A stretch of 64,000 bases of DNA, from positions 20,496,001 through 20,560,000 of the forward strand of contig CATNEN010000038.1 in NCBI GenBank assembly GCA_950097015.1, in the 5' to 3' direction. Every line of letters starts with the position of its first letter. Positions within the stretch are counted from its first letter, which is position 1. The position numbers were made by a program, and so were the translations under genes. The stretch is from Macrostomum hystrix (Eukaryota; Platyhelminthes; Macrostomidae). The notes beneath the pieces were generated by a model that worked only from the letters and a program-made list of their open reading frames with translations, made no database searches and had not been told where the DNA came from. This document shows, piece after piece, positions 22,907 through 33,455 of this stretch.

Positions 22907-24783
22907 TCTATATATATAAAAGTGAAAACTCTGTCTGTGTGTGTGTGTGTCTGTCTGTGTGTGTGCAACCTTTTGTCTTTATAGACGCCGAAACCGCTCA
23001 ACCAAATCGCACCAAACTTTGCACATACCTAAAACCACCTACGCTGAGTGCAATAGGCTACTCAAATTCCCGAAAAATAATTTCCTTCCTGCTCAAAAGT
23101 GCAAAAAACTGCTCAAAAATCGTCAAAAAATCACTCAATTTGACATATCGTCGCCCCACTTTGTCAGATTTTCTCCAAATTTGATCCACTTACACTTTAC
23201 ATGTTTTCCAACAATGCTGTCAATTTTGAACATCTCTACTCAATCCAGAGCAAAGCTGCATCATCTCAAAGTGAGTCACTTTTTGTTTTCCGAGGACAGC
23301 CACCCCAACTCCCCTCCGCCACTCTGCGGGCCAAATTTTATTACAGCCACCCCCTCCCTTCCCCGGGCGCCGAAGCCCCAGACTGTACATTGTATTTCAA
23401 GCCGTGAATGTACACAGCCCAAACCCCTAGACTGTCTACTGGCCCCCAAGCAGCACTGAGACTGAGTGCGGTGAGTGCGGTGGCGTCCCAGTGCGCAGGG
23501 CTCTCCGGTCGATATTTCTCTCCAGCCAGCCTTGGATAGAAGAAAGAGAGAGGCCGCTCAAAGGCCACAGGACACTACTCTTACTGCTTTCTTCAAGTTG
23601 TGCGCTGAAGACCCCTTTGCCAGGACTTTGCTGTACCACCAGGTGCCTGCCTATTACACATGGAACGCCTCTTCGAAAGGATGGAAGCGGCGGGTTCAAG
23701 GCGCTGCAGTTCCGGGCCATCCTGAAATACGACAGACTGATGCATTAGCCAGAGTGTACACGGTGCACCCAAACCACCGTGAATGCTACTACCTGCGTAT
23801 ATTGCTAACACACCGTGATTGGTCCGACGTCATTTAGACACATTAGAACGGTGGAAGGCCATACCTGCCAAACTTTTCATGAAGCATGTCAGCGACTGGG
23901 ACTGCTGGAAGATGATGCTCAATGGAGAGCGACATTGGAGGAAGCGGCAACGGTGCGCTCACCAAGTCACCTGCGAGATCTCTTTGCCATCATGGTTGCC
24001 ACCTGTGGTCTCTCTGATCCACTTCAGCTTTGGGAAACATTCAAAGAACCCATGGCCGAAGACATTCTCTTCCGGGCGCGATTCGTGGCTCAGGAGCCAG
24101 AGTTGCCATTCACAGAAGCAGTGTTTAACGAGGCCCTGCTGCGCATTGAGGACAAGGTGCTGGAGTTGACCGATCGCTATCTAGATTCTTTTGGACTCCC
24201 AAAAGCAAACAGGACAGGACAACAGGACAACCTGTGCAGGGAGATGCTGCGAGAAAGAGGCTATGACCAGGAGCAGCTGGGACAGTTCATATAGAGGAGA
24301 ATGAGCCCCGACTCATGCCTGAGCAGCTAGAGGCGTACCGCAAGCTATTGCGCAGAGCCAGTCGCAGCACTGGCGCCCCTTTTCGGCCGCTGGCGCCCCT
24401 TTTTCAGCCGCTGGCTCCCGTTTTTCAGCCGCTGGCGCCCTTTCTTGGCTCCTGGCGCCCTTTTTCGGCCGCTGGCACCCCCTCTGTGATTCTCATGGCG
24501 CTCCCCTGACAGACCGCCCCAAACAAAATTCCTGGATCTGCCACTGACTGTATAGAGGAGTGGCTAAGAGACATGTTTCTAAAGAAGTAATCAAGAGGGG
24601 GCTGTTTGGATAAACTTTTCACTTATTTTTTACTTAAAACGCCCTTAAACAAACTCTTCACTTTTTATTAATGCAGTAAATAAATAAATGGTGACCTTCA
24701 CTATAAAGTTAATACAGAGACGTGAATTGCTTACTGCTTTGCTTTAAATTTCTGCCCCAAAAACAACGGGCAAAAAAAGCTAG
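22907..24783 (+). mobile_element. Helitron, about 1.88 kb, non-autonomous
   Basis: It begins TCTATATATATAAAAGTG and ends in a small GCCC/GGGC hairpin (24754-24771), an A-rich spacer and CTAG. The flanks are A and T, as for insertion into AT without duplication. The first 150 bp include the TG-rich stretch and AAACCGCTCAACCAAAT typical of Helitron 5' regions. Inside are a helicase relic (23475-24294) and a small array of CCGCTGGCGCCC units (about 24365-24480). Confidence 0.8.
23475..24294 (+). pseudogene. Helitron helicase relic, frameshifted
   Basis: One frame (23475-23837) reads LTAFFKLCAEDPFARTLLYH and ARVYTVHPNHRECYYLRILL, which are hallmarks of the Helitron Pif1-like helicase region. The match continues in another frame from about 23824 (GPTSFRHIRTVEG, then ACQRLGLLEDD, then RDLFAIMVATCG) to a stop at 24294. 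The shift of frame near 23820-23837 breaks the gene. The N-terminal Rep domain and the helicase core motifs are missing, so it cannot supply transposase. Confidence 0.85.
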
Positions 24784-25004
24784 TAACATATATTCCCAAC
24801 TTGGGCCCGTTCTTATGTCTATGGTTAATTTGTTTGGCCGGGCCAAATTCATTAAAGTCAATTCCACCAAAGACTAAAGTCATTAAAGTCAAGTCAAAGT
24901 CAAGTCAATCAAATCCAATAAGAATATAGGGGTATCGTTTATTTGGCCTCGGCTTCGCCTGCGTCAATAAGTCACTTTGGCGGCCAAATAAATGAATCCA
25001 TAGG
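24784..25004. other. Spacer with an inverted repeat
   Basis: TTATTTGGCC near 24938 and GGCCAAATAA near 24982 can form a 10-bp stem next to the large 16-bp array. No gene is seen. Confidence 0.45.
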
Positions 25005-27135
25005 GGTGATATGAGACACAGGAGAGATAAGACACAGGAGAGATGAGACGAGGCATGGCAGAGATGAGACACGGGAGAGATGAGACACAGGAGAGATAAG
25101 ACACAGGAAAGATGAGACACAGGAGAGATAAGACACAGGAGAGATGAGACACAGGAGAGATAAGACACAAGAGAGATGAAACACAGGAGAGATAAGACAC
25201 AGGAGAGATGAGACACAGGAGAGATAAGACACAGGAGAGATGAGACACAGGAGAGATAAGACACGGGAGAGATGAGACACAGGAGAGATGAGACACGGGA
25301 GAGATGAGACACAGGAGAGAAAAGACACAGGAGAGATGAAACACAGGAGAGATAAGACACAGGAGAGATGAGACACAGGAGAGATAAGACACATGAGAGA
25401 TGAGACACAGGAGAGATAAGACACAGGAGAGATGAGACGACACATGGCAGAGATGAGACACGGGAGAGATGAGACACAGGAGAGATGAGACACGGGAGAG
25501 ATGAGACACAGGAGAGATGAGACACGGGAGAGATGAGACACAGGAGAGATAAGACACAGGAGAGATGAGACGACACATGGCAGAGATGAGACACGGGAGA
25601 GATGAGACACAGGAGAGATGAGACACGGGAGAGATGAGACACAGGAGAGATGAGACACGGGAGAGATGAGACACGGGAGAGATGAGACACGGGAGAGATG
25701 AGACACAGGAGAGATAAGACACAGGAGAGATGAGACACAGGAGAGATAAGACACAGGAGAGATGAGACACAGGAGAGATAAGACACAAGAGAGATGAAAC
25801 ACAGGAGAGATAAGACACAGGAGAGATGAGACACAGGAGAGATAAGACACAGGAGAGATGAGACACAGGAGAGATAAGACACAGGAGAGATGAGACGAGA
25901 CATGGCAGAGATGAGACACGGGAGAGATGAGACACGGGAGAGATGAGACACAGGAGAGATAAGACACAGGAGAGATGAGACGACACATGGCAGAGATGAG
26001 ACACGGGAGAGATGAGACACAGGAGAGATGAGACACGGGAGAGATGAGACACAGGAGAGATGAGACACGGGAGAGATGAGACACGGGAGAGATGAGACAC
26101 GGGAGAGATGAGACACAGGAGAGATAAGACACAGGAGAGATGAGACACAGGAGAGATAAGACACAGGAGAGATGAGACACAGGAGAGATAAGACACAAGA
26201 GAGATGAAACACAGGAGAGATAAGACACAGGAGAGATGAGACACAGGAGAGATAAGACACAGGAGAGATGAGACACAGGAGAGATAAGACACAGGAGAGA
26301 TGAGACGAGACATGGCAGAGATGAGACACGGGAGAGATGAGACACAGGAGAGATGAGACACGGGAGAGATGAGACACGGGAGAGATGAGACACAGGAGAG
26401 ATAAGACACAGGAGAGATGAGACACAGGAGAGATGAGACGACACATGGCAGAGATGAGACACGGGAGAGATGAGACACAGGAGAGATAAGACACATGAGA
26501 GATGAGACACAGGAGAGATGAGACGACACATGGCAGAGATGAGACACGGGAGAGATGAGACACAGGAGAGATGAGACACGGGAGAGATGAGACACAGGAG
26601 AGATGAGACACGGGAGAGATGAGACACGGGAGAGATGAGACACGGGAGAGATGAGACACAGGAGAGATAAGACACAGGAGAGATGAGACACAGGAGAGAT
26701 AAGACACAGGAGAGATGAGACACAGGAGAGATAAGACACAAGAGAGATGAAACACAGGAGAGATAAGACACAGGAGAGATGAGACACAGGAGAGATAAGA
26801 CACAGGAGAGATGAGACACAGGAGAGATAAGACACAGGAGAGATGAGACACAGGAGAGATAAGACACAGGAGAGATGAGACGAGACATGGCAGAGATGAG
26901 ACACGGGAGAGATGAGACACAGGAGAGATGAGACGCAGGAGAGATGAGACACAGGAGAGATGAGACACGGGAGAGATGAGACACGGGAGAGATGAGACAC
27001 GGGAGAGATGAGACACAGGAGAGATGAGACACGGGAGAGATAAGACACAGGATAGATAAGACACAGGAGAGATGAGACGAGACATGGCAGAGATGAGACA
27101 CGGGAGAGACGAGACCGAGGGGAGATGAGACAGGA
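25005..27135. repeat. 16-bp minisatellite, about 130 copies, with higher-order blocks
   Basis: The unit is GAGACACAGGAGAGAT, with CGGG and AAGACAC variants. Marker units CGACACATGGCAGAG and CGAGACATGGCAGAG recur at about 25440, 25570, 25885, 25980, 26305, 26440, 26520, 26880 and 27070. Near-identical blocks of about 410 bp surround them. All three minus-strand frames stay open for over 690 codons, which is an artefact of a stop-free unit. The reverse complement equals the unit inside the hAT-like MITE at 56.9 kb. Confidence 0.95.
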
Positions 27136-27569
27136 TACTGTGGGAATTTTTTACTTTTTTTCTTTTAATTTTATCCTACAGCAGGGGAATTCTAATCTAT
27201 TTGCTGATCTGATCTCTATGCTTATACGAGTAGGCTAATATCAGCCTATAGGCATCCTATAGGCACCCTTGTAGGTATTCGGGTTAACCACATTTGCGTT
27301 AGTTATAAAGTATAAGACATTTATTAAGTAGTTTTTTCATTTTAGCTAGAAAGTAATTTGCACTTTATAGATATACCCACTGGCCTAGCAACCGTAGTCA
27401 ACTAAAAAACCCTCGCAGTATCAAGGTGAGTGCAAGGTGAGTCCAATCAATCTATTGTGCCATTTATTAGTTAGAGAATGCAGTGTGCGTGCAGCACTCA
27501 TGGCTGCACACATTAACGTCAGAGATGCACTGACACCCTCTCTCTCTTAATCTATATTGCCATTTGCAG
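27136..27569. other. Spacer upstream of the candidate small gene
   Basis: It contains two nested donor-like sites (AAG|GTGAGTGCAAG|GTGAGT near 27426-27437), which could end a 5' UTR exon. Nothing else is visible. Confidence 0.35.
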
Positions 27570-27593
27570 ATTAAGCTCCGCACTAAGAAGGTC

Positions 27594-27910
27594 ATGAGCA
27601 TGAGAAAGCATGAGAAATCTAGTTTGAATGAACAGGAAAGTGATCGTGTGAGGCTGGCCAGAAAGTTCTCAACTGTGAAGCAGACTTTTTCTTCTAGAAG
27701 AAAATAACTGAAAGTGTTGTTGGGAAGGCTGCAAGACTCAAAAGGCCAATGGGAGTGGGATCTCAAGAAACTGCAGTCATGGTTGCTATGACAACAACAT
27801 TGCTGACAGCACAGTATGCTACTGCTCACGTGAAAGTTGTTTCAATTGATCATCAGAAAGAAAAGATTGCCCCAACACTGAATAGAACTGAATTTAAATT
27901 GCGCTTCTAA
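27594..27910 (+). CDS. Candidate small gene, 88 residues, one 50-bp intron
   Basis: Exons are 27594-27647 and 27698-27910. The intron starts GTGAGG and ends with a very good acceptor (TTTTTCTTCTAG). Joining keeps phase 0. The exon probably begins at 27570 after TTTGCAG, in frame with the ATG. The product would be basic at the N-terminus with a hydrophobic Ala/Thr-rich middle. I recognise no family. Against it: the length is small and no domain is seen; it could be an old element fragment. Confidence 0.28.
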
Positions 27911-27944
27911 GTCTACAAAAGTGGGTCCATTCTCAAATAAGGGC

Positions 27945-28345
27945 CGAAATAGATTATCAATCCATTCTATTCCTACATCAATTGGATAGATTAGCAATCC
28001 ATTCTATTCCTACATCAATTGGATAGATTAGCAATCCATTCTATTCCTTCACTAATTGGATAGATTAGCAATCCATTCTATTCCTACATCAATTGGATAG
28101 ATTAGCAATCTATTCTATTCCTACATCAATTGGATAGATTAGCAATCCATTCTATTCCTACATCAATTGGATAGATTAGCAATCCATTATTTTCCTTCAT
28201 TAATTGGATAGATTAGCAATCCATTATTTTCCTTCATTAATTGGATAGATTAGCAATCCATTCTATTCCTTCATCCATTGGAGATAGGATATATTAGCAA
28301 TTCCTTCTTCCATTGGGATAGATTAGCAATCCATTGTATTGCTAA
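27945..28345. repeat. 37-bp minisatellite, about 11 copies
   Basis: The core is GGATAGATTAGCAATCCATT; starts at 27984 and 28021 show the 37-bp period. Confidence 0.88.
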
Positions 28346-28414
28346 TAGTCGATCTCAGATATTCAAAGCATAACCAAACGACAAATGAGCCAATGCTCAC
28401 TGCATGTAATTTTA

Positions 28415-31400
28415 CTAAAAGTTCAGCCCCAGCAGCTGCTCACTTCTGTCCCTGGCCGACACAGGCTGTGTCGCCGGCTCCGCCCATCGCCGGTCGTCCG
28501 ACTCGTACACGTAGCTAATCCGCAGAAGGCCGTCGCCGCTGGCTCGTCGTCGTCTAGATTGGCCTCGCCGTTGATTGTCGCCCTCGCCTCCGTCGGCTTT
28601 GCTCCGTCTAGCACGTCCGCGAGCCTCGCCGTCGCTATCCAGACTGCTGCCAGCGCCGTTCTCCTCGAAGTTCTCATCATCTTCGTCGTTGAAGCTGTCT
28701 CCGGCCTTCTCGTCCTGAGAGCTGCCCGACGAGTAGCGATTCCGATGCGGCTTCAGGATCTCCCGGTTCAGCGTTGTGGTGGACGATGACAGAGTGGCGT
28801 GCGATCTGCCTGCGTTCGAGGCGCCCGTTGTTGACGAAGAGTTCTGCGGCAGACGGCGCGGCTGCATCTGACGGCGTCGCGGCCGCTGCTGCGCCTGCTG
28901 CTGCTTTTGAAAATGGAATATAATTCAGGAAAGAACCACAGCTTGGGGGTAGATTGACTGGGGGTAGAATGATTGGGAGTAGAATGACTGGGGGGTAGAA
29001 TGACTGGGGGATAGAATGACTGGGGAAGAACGACTAGGGGGTAGAATGACTAGGGGGTAGAATGTCTGGGGTAGAAGGACTGGAAATGTGTGGAAAAGGC
29101 ACAGATAGAGGACCAGATTGATCTATGGCACGCAAACCTGTCTCGTTGGCGATGTTGCTGTCTGAAACTGCAGCGACCTGCTTCCCATCGCTCTGCCCGA
29201 CATCGGTTTTTTCTGGCGCTGCGCAGGAGACGGCGGTGACGATCTCGTCGGCGATTGGTCGGCGTTTCGGCCGGCAATGGCGGCTGCTTTGACGGGCGCA
29301 GGAGCGACCTTCTGCGGCTTCTGCTGCGGCTCATTGGTATGTCGGGAGTCCTTAGAGCTGCTCTTAGCCTCTCTGGACTGTCCAGTTTGCGGCTTCGTCC
29401 CGTCTGTCTTTGCCGACTTCCTGCCGACACCGCTGTCGCCAGTCGATCTTGGCGTCGCTGCGCTCATGTTCTGATTCTGACTATTCGCCGATTTTCCGTC
29501 AGATTTTGTCGGCTGAACTTGAGCAGGCTGCTCAATTGGCTTCTTTTCCGCGGCAGCAACTTCTGTCTGCTTGCGCTTCTTCTTGCCATCTGTCTTTGAA
29601 TCTCCATTCTTTTTCTTTGTTGAAGTCTTTGTTTGCATAGCTTCCTCTGTCGATTTCCTGGACTTTTGCTCCTGGCCAGCTACGGTCTTCTTTGCCTGCG
29701 GGCGTGACTCGCTGGAACCAGCAGTGCGCATCGAGCTCAAACTATGCCTCGGCACAATGTTCAGCTCGGATAGGTCGGTATCCGAGTCCTCAGCAGGCTC
29801 TGCTGGCTGCTCAGCAGGCTCTGCTGGCTGCTCAGCTGGATCTCTTGCTTGCTCAGCAGGCTCTGCTGGCTGCTCAGCTGGATCTCTTGCTTGCTCAGCA
29901 GGCTCTGCTGGCTGCTCAACTGGCTCTGCTGCTTGCTCAACTGGCTCTGCTGTTTGCTCAACTGGCTCTGCTGCTTGCTCAACTGGCTCTGCTGCTTGGT
30001 CAGCTGGCTCTGCTGCTTGCTCAGCTGGCTCTGTTGCTTGCTCAGCTAGCTCTACTGGCTGCTCAGCTGGCTCTGCTGGTTGCTCAGCTGGCTGGTCAGA
30101 TGACTCTGCTGGCTGCTCAGCTGGCTCTGCTGGTTGCTCAGCTGGTTCTGCTGGCTGCTCAGCTGGCTCTGCAGGTTGCTCAGCTGGCTCTGCTGGCTGC
30201 TCAGCTGGCTCTGCTGGTTGCTCAGCTGGCTGCTTAGCTAATTCTATTGGCTGCTCAGCTAATTCTGTTGGCTGCTCAGCTAATTCTGTTGGCTGCTCAG
30301 CTAATTCTGTTGGCTGCTCAGCTGGCTGCTCAGCTGGCTCAGCTGGCTCAGCTGGCTTTGTGGACTGCTGAGGTGATTCATTAGGCTGCTCAGCCGGTTC
30401 AGTAGTAGCATCATCATCGCGTGCAAAGTCTTGATTGACATCAGTTATCAGTTCGTTTGTTCCAGTATCCTGAGACTGAGGTTCAGTCTCCTTAATAGGT
30501 CTCTCAGTTACCCCACCTTCCTCACTCGAGTTCCCCCGTGCCTCACCTTCTTCACCTGAATGGCCAGCAAAATCAGCTTCTTCGGAGGGAGGTTCATTAG
30601 CCTGAGCTTCAGGCTCTTCAGCCGTGGGTTCAGGCATAGGTTCAGCCTCTTCAGCTGTAGGTTGAGTCTCTTCAGCCGCAGGTTCAGCATCTCCAGCCGC
30701 AGGTTCAGCATCTCCAGCTGCATGTTCAGCATCTCCAGCCGCACGTTCAGCTTCTTCAACCGCAGGTTCGGCCTCTTCAGTGGGAGGTTCAGGCTCTTCA
30801 GTTGGAGTTTTGACTTCCTCAACCGTATGTTCAGCCTCTTCAGCCGTTGCTTCAGCCTCTTTAGCTGTAGGTTCAGCCTCTTCAGCCTCTTCAGCTGTAG
30901 GTTCAGCCTCTTCAGCCTCTTCAGCTGTAGGTTCAGCCTCTTCAGCCTCTTCAGCTGTAGGTTCAGGCTCTTGAGCTGTTGGTTCAGCCTCTTCAGATGT
31001 AGGTTCAGGCTCTTCAGCCTCAAGTTCAGGCTCTTCAGCTGTAGGTTCAGGCTCTTTAGCCGTTGTTTCAGGCTCTTCAGCTGTAGGTTCAGGCTCTTGA
31101 GCTGTTGGTTCAGCCTCTTCAGATGTAGGTTCAGGCTCTTCAGCCTCAAGTTCAGGCTCTTCAGCCGTAGGTTCAGGCTCTTTAGCCGTTGTTTCAGGCT
31201 CTTCAGCCGTAGGTTCAGGCTCTTCAGCCGTTGGTTCAGGCTCTTCAGCTGTAGGTTTAGCCTCTTCAGCCGTGGGTTCAGCCTCTTCAGCCGTTTGTTC
31301 AGGCTCTTCTGTTGTGGGTTCAGCCTCTTCAGCCGTAGGTTCAACCTCTTCAGCCGTAGGTTCAGCCTCTTCAGCTGTAGGTTCAGCCTCTTCAGCTGTA

Positions 31401-32623
31401 TGTTCAGGCTCTTCAGCCGTAGGTTCAGGCTTTTCAGATGTAGGTTCAGCCTCTTCAGCCGGAGTTTCAGGCTCTTCAGCTGTAGGTTCAGGCTCTTGAG
31501 CTGTTGGTTCAGCCTCTTCAGATGTAGGTTCAGGCTCTTCAGCCTCAAGTTCAGCCTCTTCAGCTGTAGGTTCAGCCTCTATAGCTGTAGGTTCAGGCTC
31601 TTCAGCCGTTGGTTCAGGCTTTTCAGCCGTTGTTTCAGGTTCAGGCTCTTGAGCTGTTGGTTCAGCCTCTTCAGATGTAGGTTCAGGCTCTTCAGCCTCA
31701 AGTTCAGCCTCTTCAGCTGTAGGTTCAGCCTCTATAGCTGTAGGTTCAGGCTCTTCAGCCGTTGGTTCAGGCTTTTCAGATGTAGGTTCAGCCTCTTCAG
31801 CCGGAGTTTCAGGCTCTTCAGCCGTTGGTTCAGGCTTTTCAGATGTAGGTTCAGCCTCTTCTGCCGGAGTTTCAGGCTCTTCAGCTGTAGGTTCAGGCTT
31901 TTCAGACGTAGGTTCAGGCTCTTCAGCCTCAAGTTCAGGCTCTTCAGCCTCAAGTTCAGGCTCTTCAGCCTCAAGTTCAGGCTCTTCAGCTGTAGGTTCA
32001 ACCTCTTCAGCTGTAGGTTCAGGCTCTTCAGCCTCAAGTTCAGGCTCTTCAGCCGTTGTTTCAGGCTCTTCAGCCGTAGGTTCAGGCTCTTCAGCCGTTG
32101 TTTCAGGCTCTTCAGCCGTAGGTTCAGGCTCTTCAGCCGTTGGTTCAGCCTCTTCAGCTGTAGGTTGAGCCTCTTCAGCCGTAGGTTCAGCCTCTTCAGC
32201 TGTAGGCTCAGCCTCTTCAGCCGTAGGTTCAGCCTCTTCAGCCGTAGGTTCAGGCTTTTCAGATGTAGGTTCAGGCATTTCAGTCGGAGTTTCAGGCTCT
32301 TCAGCTGTAGGTTTAGGCTTTTCAGATGTAGGTTCAGGCTCTTTAGCCGGATTTTCAGGCTCTTCAGCCGTAGGTTCAGCCTCTTCCGCTGTATGTTCAG
32401 GCTCTTCAGCCGTTGGTTCAGGCTCTTCAGCTGTAGGTTCAGCTTCTTCAGTCGTAAGTTCTTCAGTCTTGGGTTCAGGTTCTACTGGAGTAGCTTGATC
32501 CCCTTTTTCGACAGGCATTGCGCTTGACTGCACTTGATTATCGGCAGTCTTAGAAGCTGTCGCTTCAGGGGTGATATCCAGCTCATTGATGGCCGACATA
32601 CCGAGATCGCGATTATCTGGCAT
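28415..32623 (-). CDS. Large acidic heptapeptide-repeat protein, two coding exons
   Basis: Exons are 32623-29138 and about 28903-28415. The first ends CAG|GTTTGC and the second begins in a CAG run, phase 0, so the exact acceptor is ambiguous by multiples of CAG. The product is about 1,324 residues. After a roughly 45-residue unique N-terminus come some 85-90 variants of a 7-residue unit (EPTAEEP, EAEPTAE, PTSEKPE). A linker follows, then a second 7-residue block (AEQPAEP). Beyond that is a basic Lys/Ser/Thr-rich region (TSTKKKNGDSKTDGKKKRK) and an Arg/Ser/Asp-rich C-terminus. The first two thirds are strongly acidic and the tail basic. Pro in most units argues against a coiled coil; disorder is likely. 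I do not recognise a family; neurofilament-like or other cytoskeletal spacers are only analogies. The intron holds a minisatellite. Confidence 0.7.
28945..29085. repeat. About 15-bp minisatellite in intron
   Basis: GGGGGTAGAATGACT and variants, about nine copies, in the intron of the acidic repeat gene. Confidence 0.8.
29790..30350 (-). repeat. 21-bp coding repeat block (AEQPAEP type)
   Basis: Units of GCTCAGCTGGCTCTGCTGG plus two bases on the plus strand, in frame with the acidic protein. About 25 copies with local homogenisation (for example the CTAATTCTGTTGG run near 30240-30310). Confidence 0.9.
30640..32460 (-). repeat. 21-bp coding repeat block (EPTAEEP type)
   Basis: Units around GGTTCAGGCTCTTCAGCCGT (21 bp, 7 codons) keep the reading frame over 1.8 kb. 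Longer blocks are themselves repeated, for example around 30,960-31,140 and 31,490-31,770. Confidence 0.92.
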
Positions 32624-32639
32624 TTTTATCGTGATAAAT

Positions 32640-33455
32640 GCGAGTTCAATTATTAAAATGAAGATTTATATATATTTGTTTATCAATCAGAATTCTCTAA
32701 ATTTAGATCTGAATTTCGCATTTTTCTACGCTTATCGGGTAAAGTTTTGTTTAAGTTATGTACTTTTCTCCATCACACTAGTGTTCAAATGTTAATTTAA
32801 AAACTCACCTTCTAGCGGTTGACATCGGAACAAAGTCGAAAACTGCTCAATCTAAGGCGGGACTCAGTGGATTGTGTTAGAATCTAAGAATTTATATGGA
32901 CATGGCAGTGCGTGTGTGCAATCATAAATCAGGTGATCTGGTTCTAGCCAATGGACACGTGGGCACACAAAATCTATTAGCCGATTGGGTCGTCTCTTAA
33001 CTGCGTCTAGGAGATTGTCTGAAGGGCGGTGGGTGTCGGCGGGCGCGATTTTGTGTTGTCATTGGCAACACGACGCAGGCAAGACACGAAGAAGTGCCCC
33101 TGCTGTGTTAGCAATCCATTTTCAAGGGATAAAAAGTATAAGGAAGAGAAGAGAGGGGAGAGGTGGTGGGTGGGGAGAGATTGTGGGAGAAACACGGCAT
33201 GCTATAGTTAGTTGGGTTCTTTTAGAACGGATGAGATGGGATTTTTTACACAGAGGGGTTGGTAGAGGATTAAAGCTACCATTGTGCCCAAGATCATAGG
33301 CATCAGAGCGCGGATAAAGTTTTTCTAGCGTTAGTAGAAATATATTTATTATGCGCTCTGAAATGCTTGTAAATTGCCGTATGAAAAATATTCCCTAGCC
33401 GGCATTGGGAAGTGAAACTAAAAGTCAAGCTGAATGTTGTCTGGTTGGCGTCCAT
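32640..33455. other. 5' flank of the acidic repeat gene
   Basis: A GC-richer stretch at about 32,930-33,300 contains CACGTG (near 32,956) and CCAAT motifs in both orientations. It could be promoter sequence for the minus-strand gene. No ORF is supportable. Confidence 0.3.

Noticed and set aside
24360-24550. A second small DNA element inside the Helitron (TCCTGGATCTGCCACTG at its right edge)
   Set aside because: The right edge looks like a terminal repeat, but I could not find a convincing partner on the left.
24905-27101. Three overlapping minus-strand open frames of about 690-726 codons
   Set aside because: All three frames are open because the 16-bp unit contains no stop in that direction. 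The proteins are the same repeat in shifted frames, with no start context or splice support.
30560-32527. 655-codon plus-strand frame over the acidic gene
   Set aside because: Antisense of a 21-bp coding repeat; codon periodicity keeps it open. The minus frame has the unique N- and C-terminal parts and a sensible splice.
20870-32623. Joining the coiled-coil exons (20.9-22.6 kb) to the acidic repeat gene (28.4-32.6 kb) as one minus-strand gene
   Set aside because: The acidic gene ends with a stop at 28415 in its last exon, and no exon linking the two is visible.
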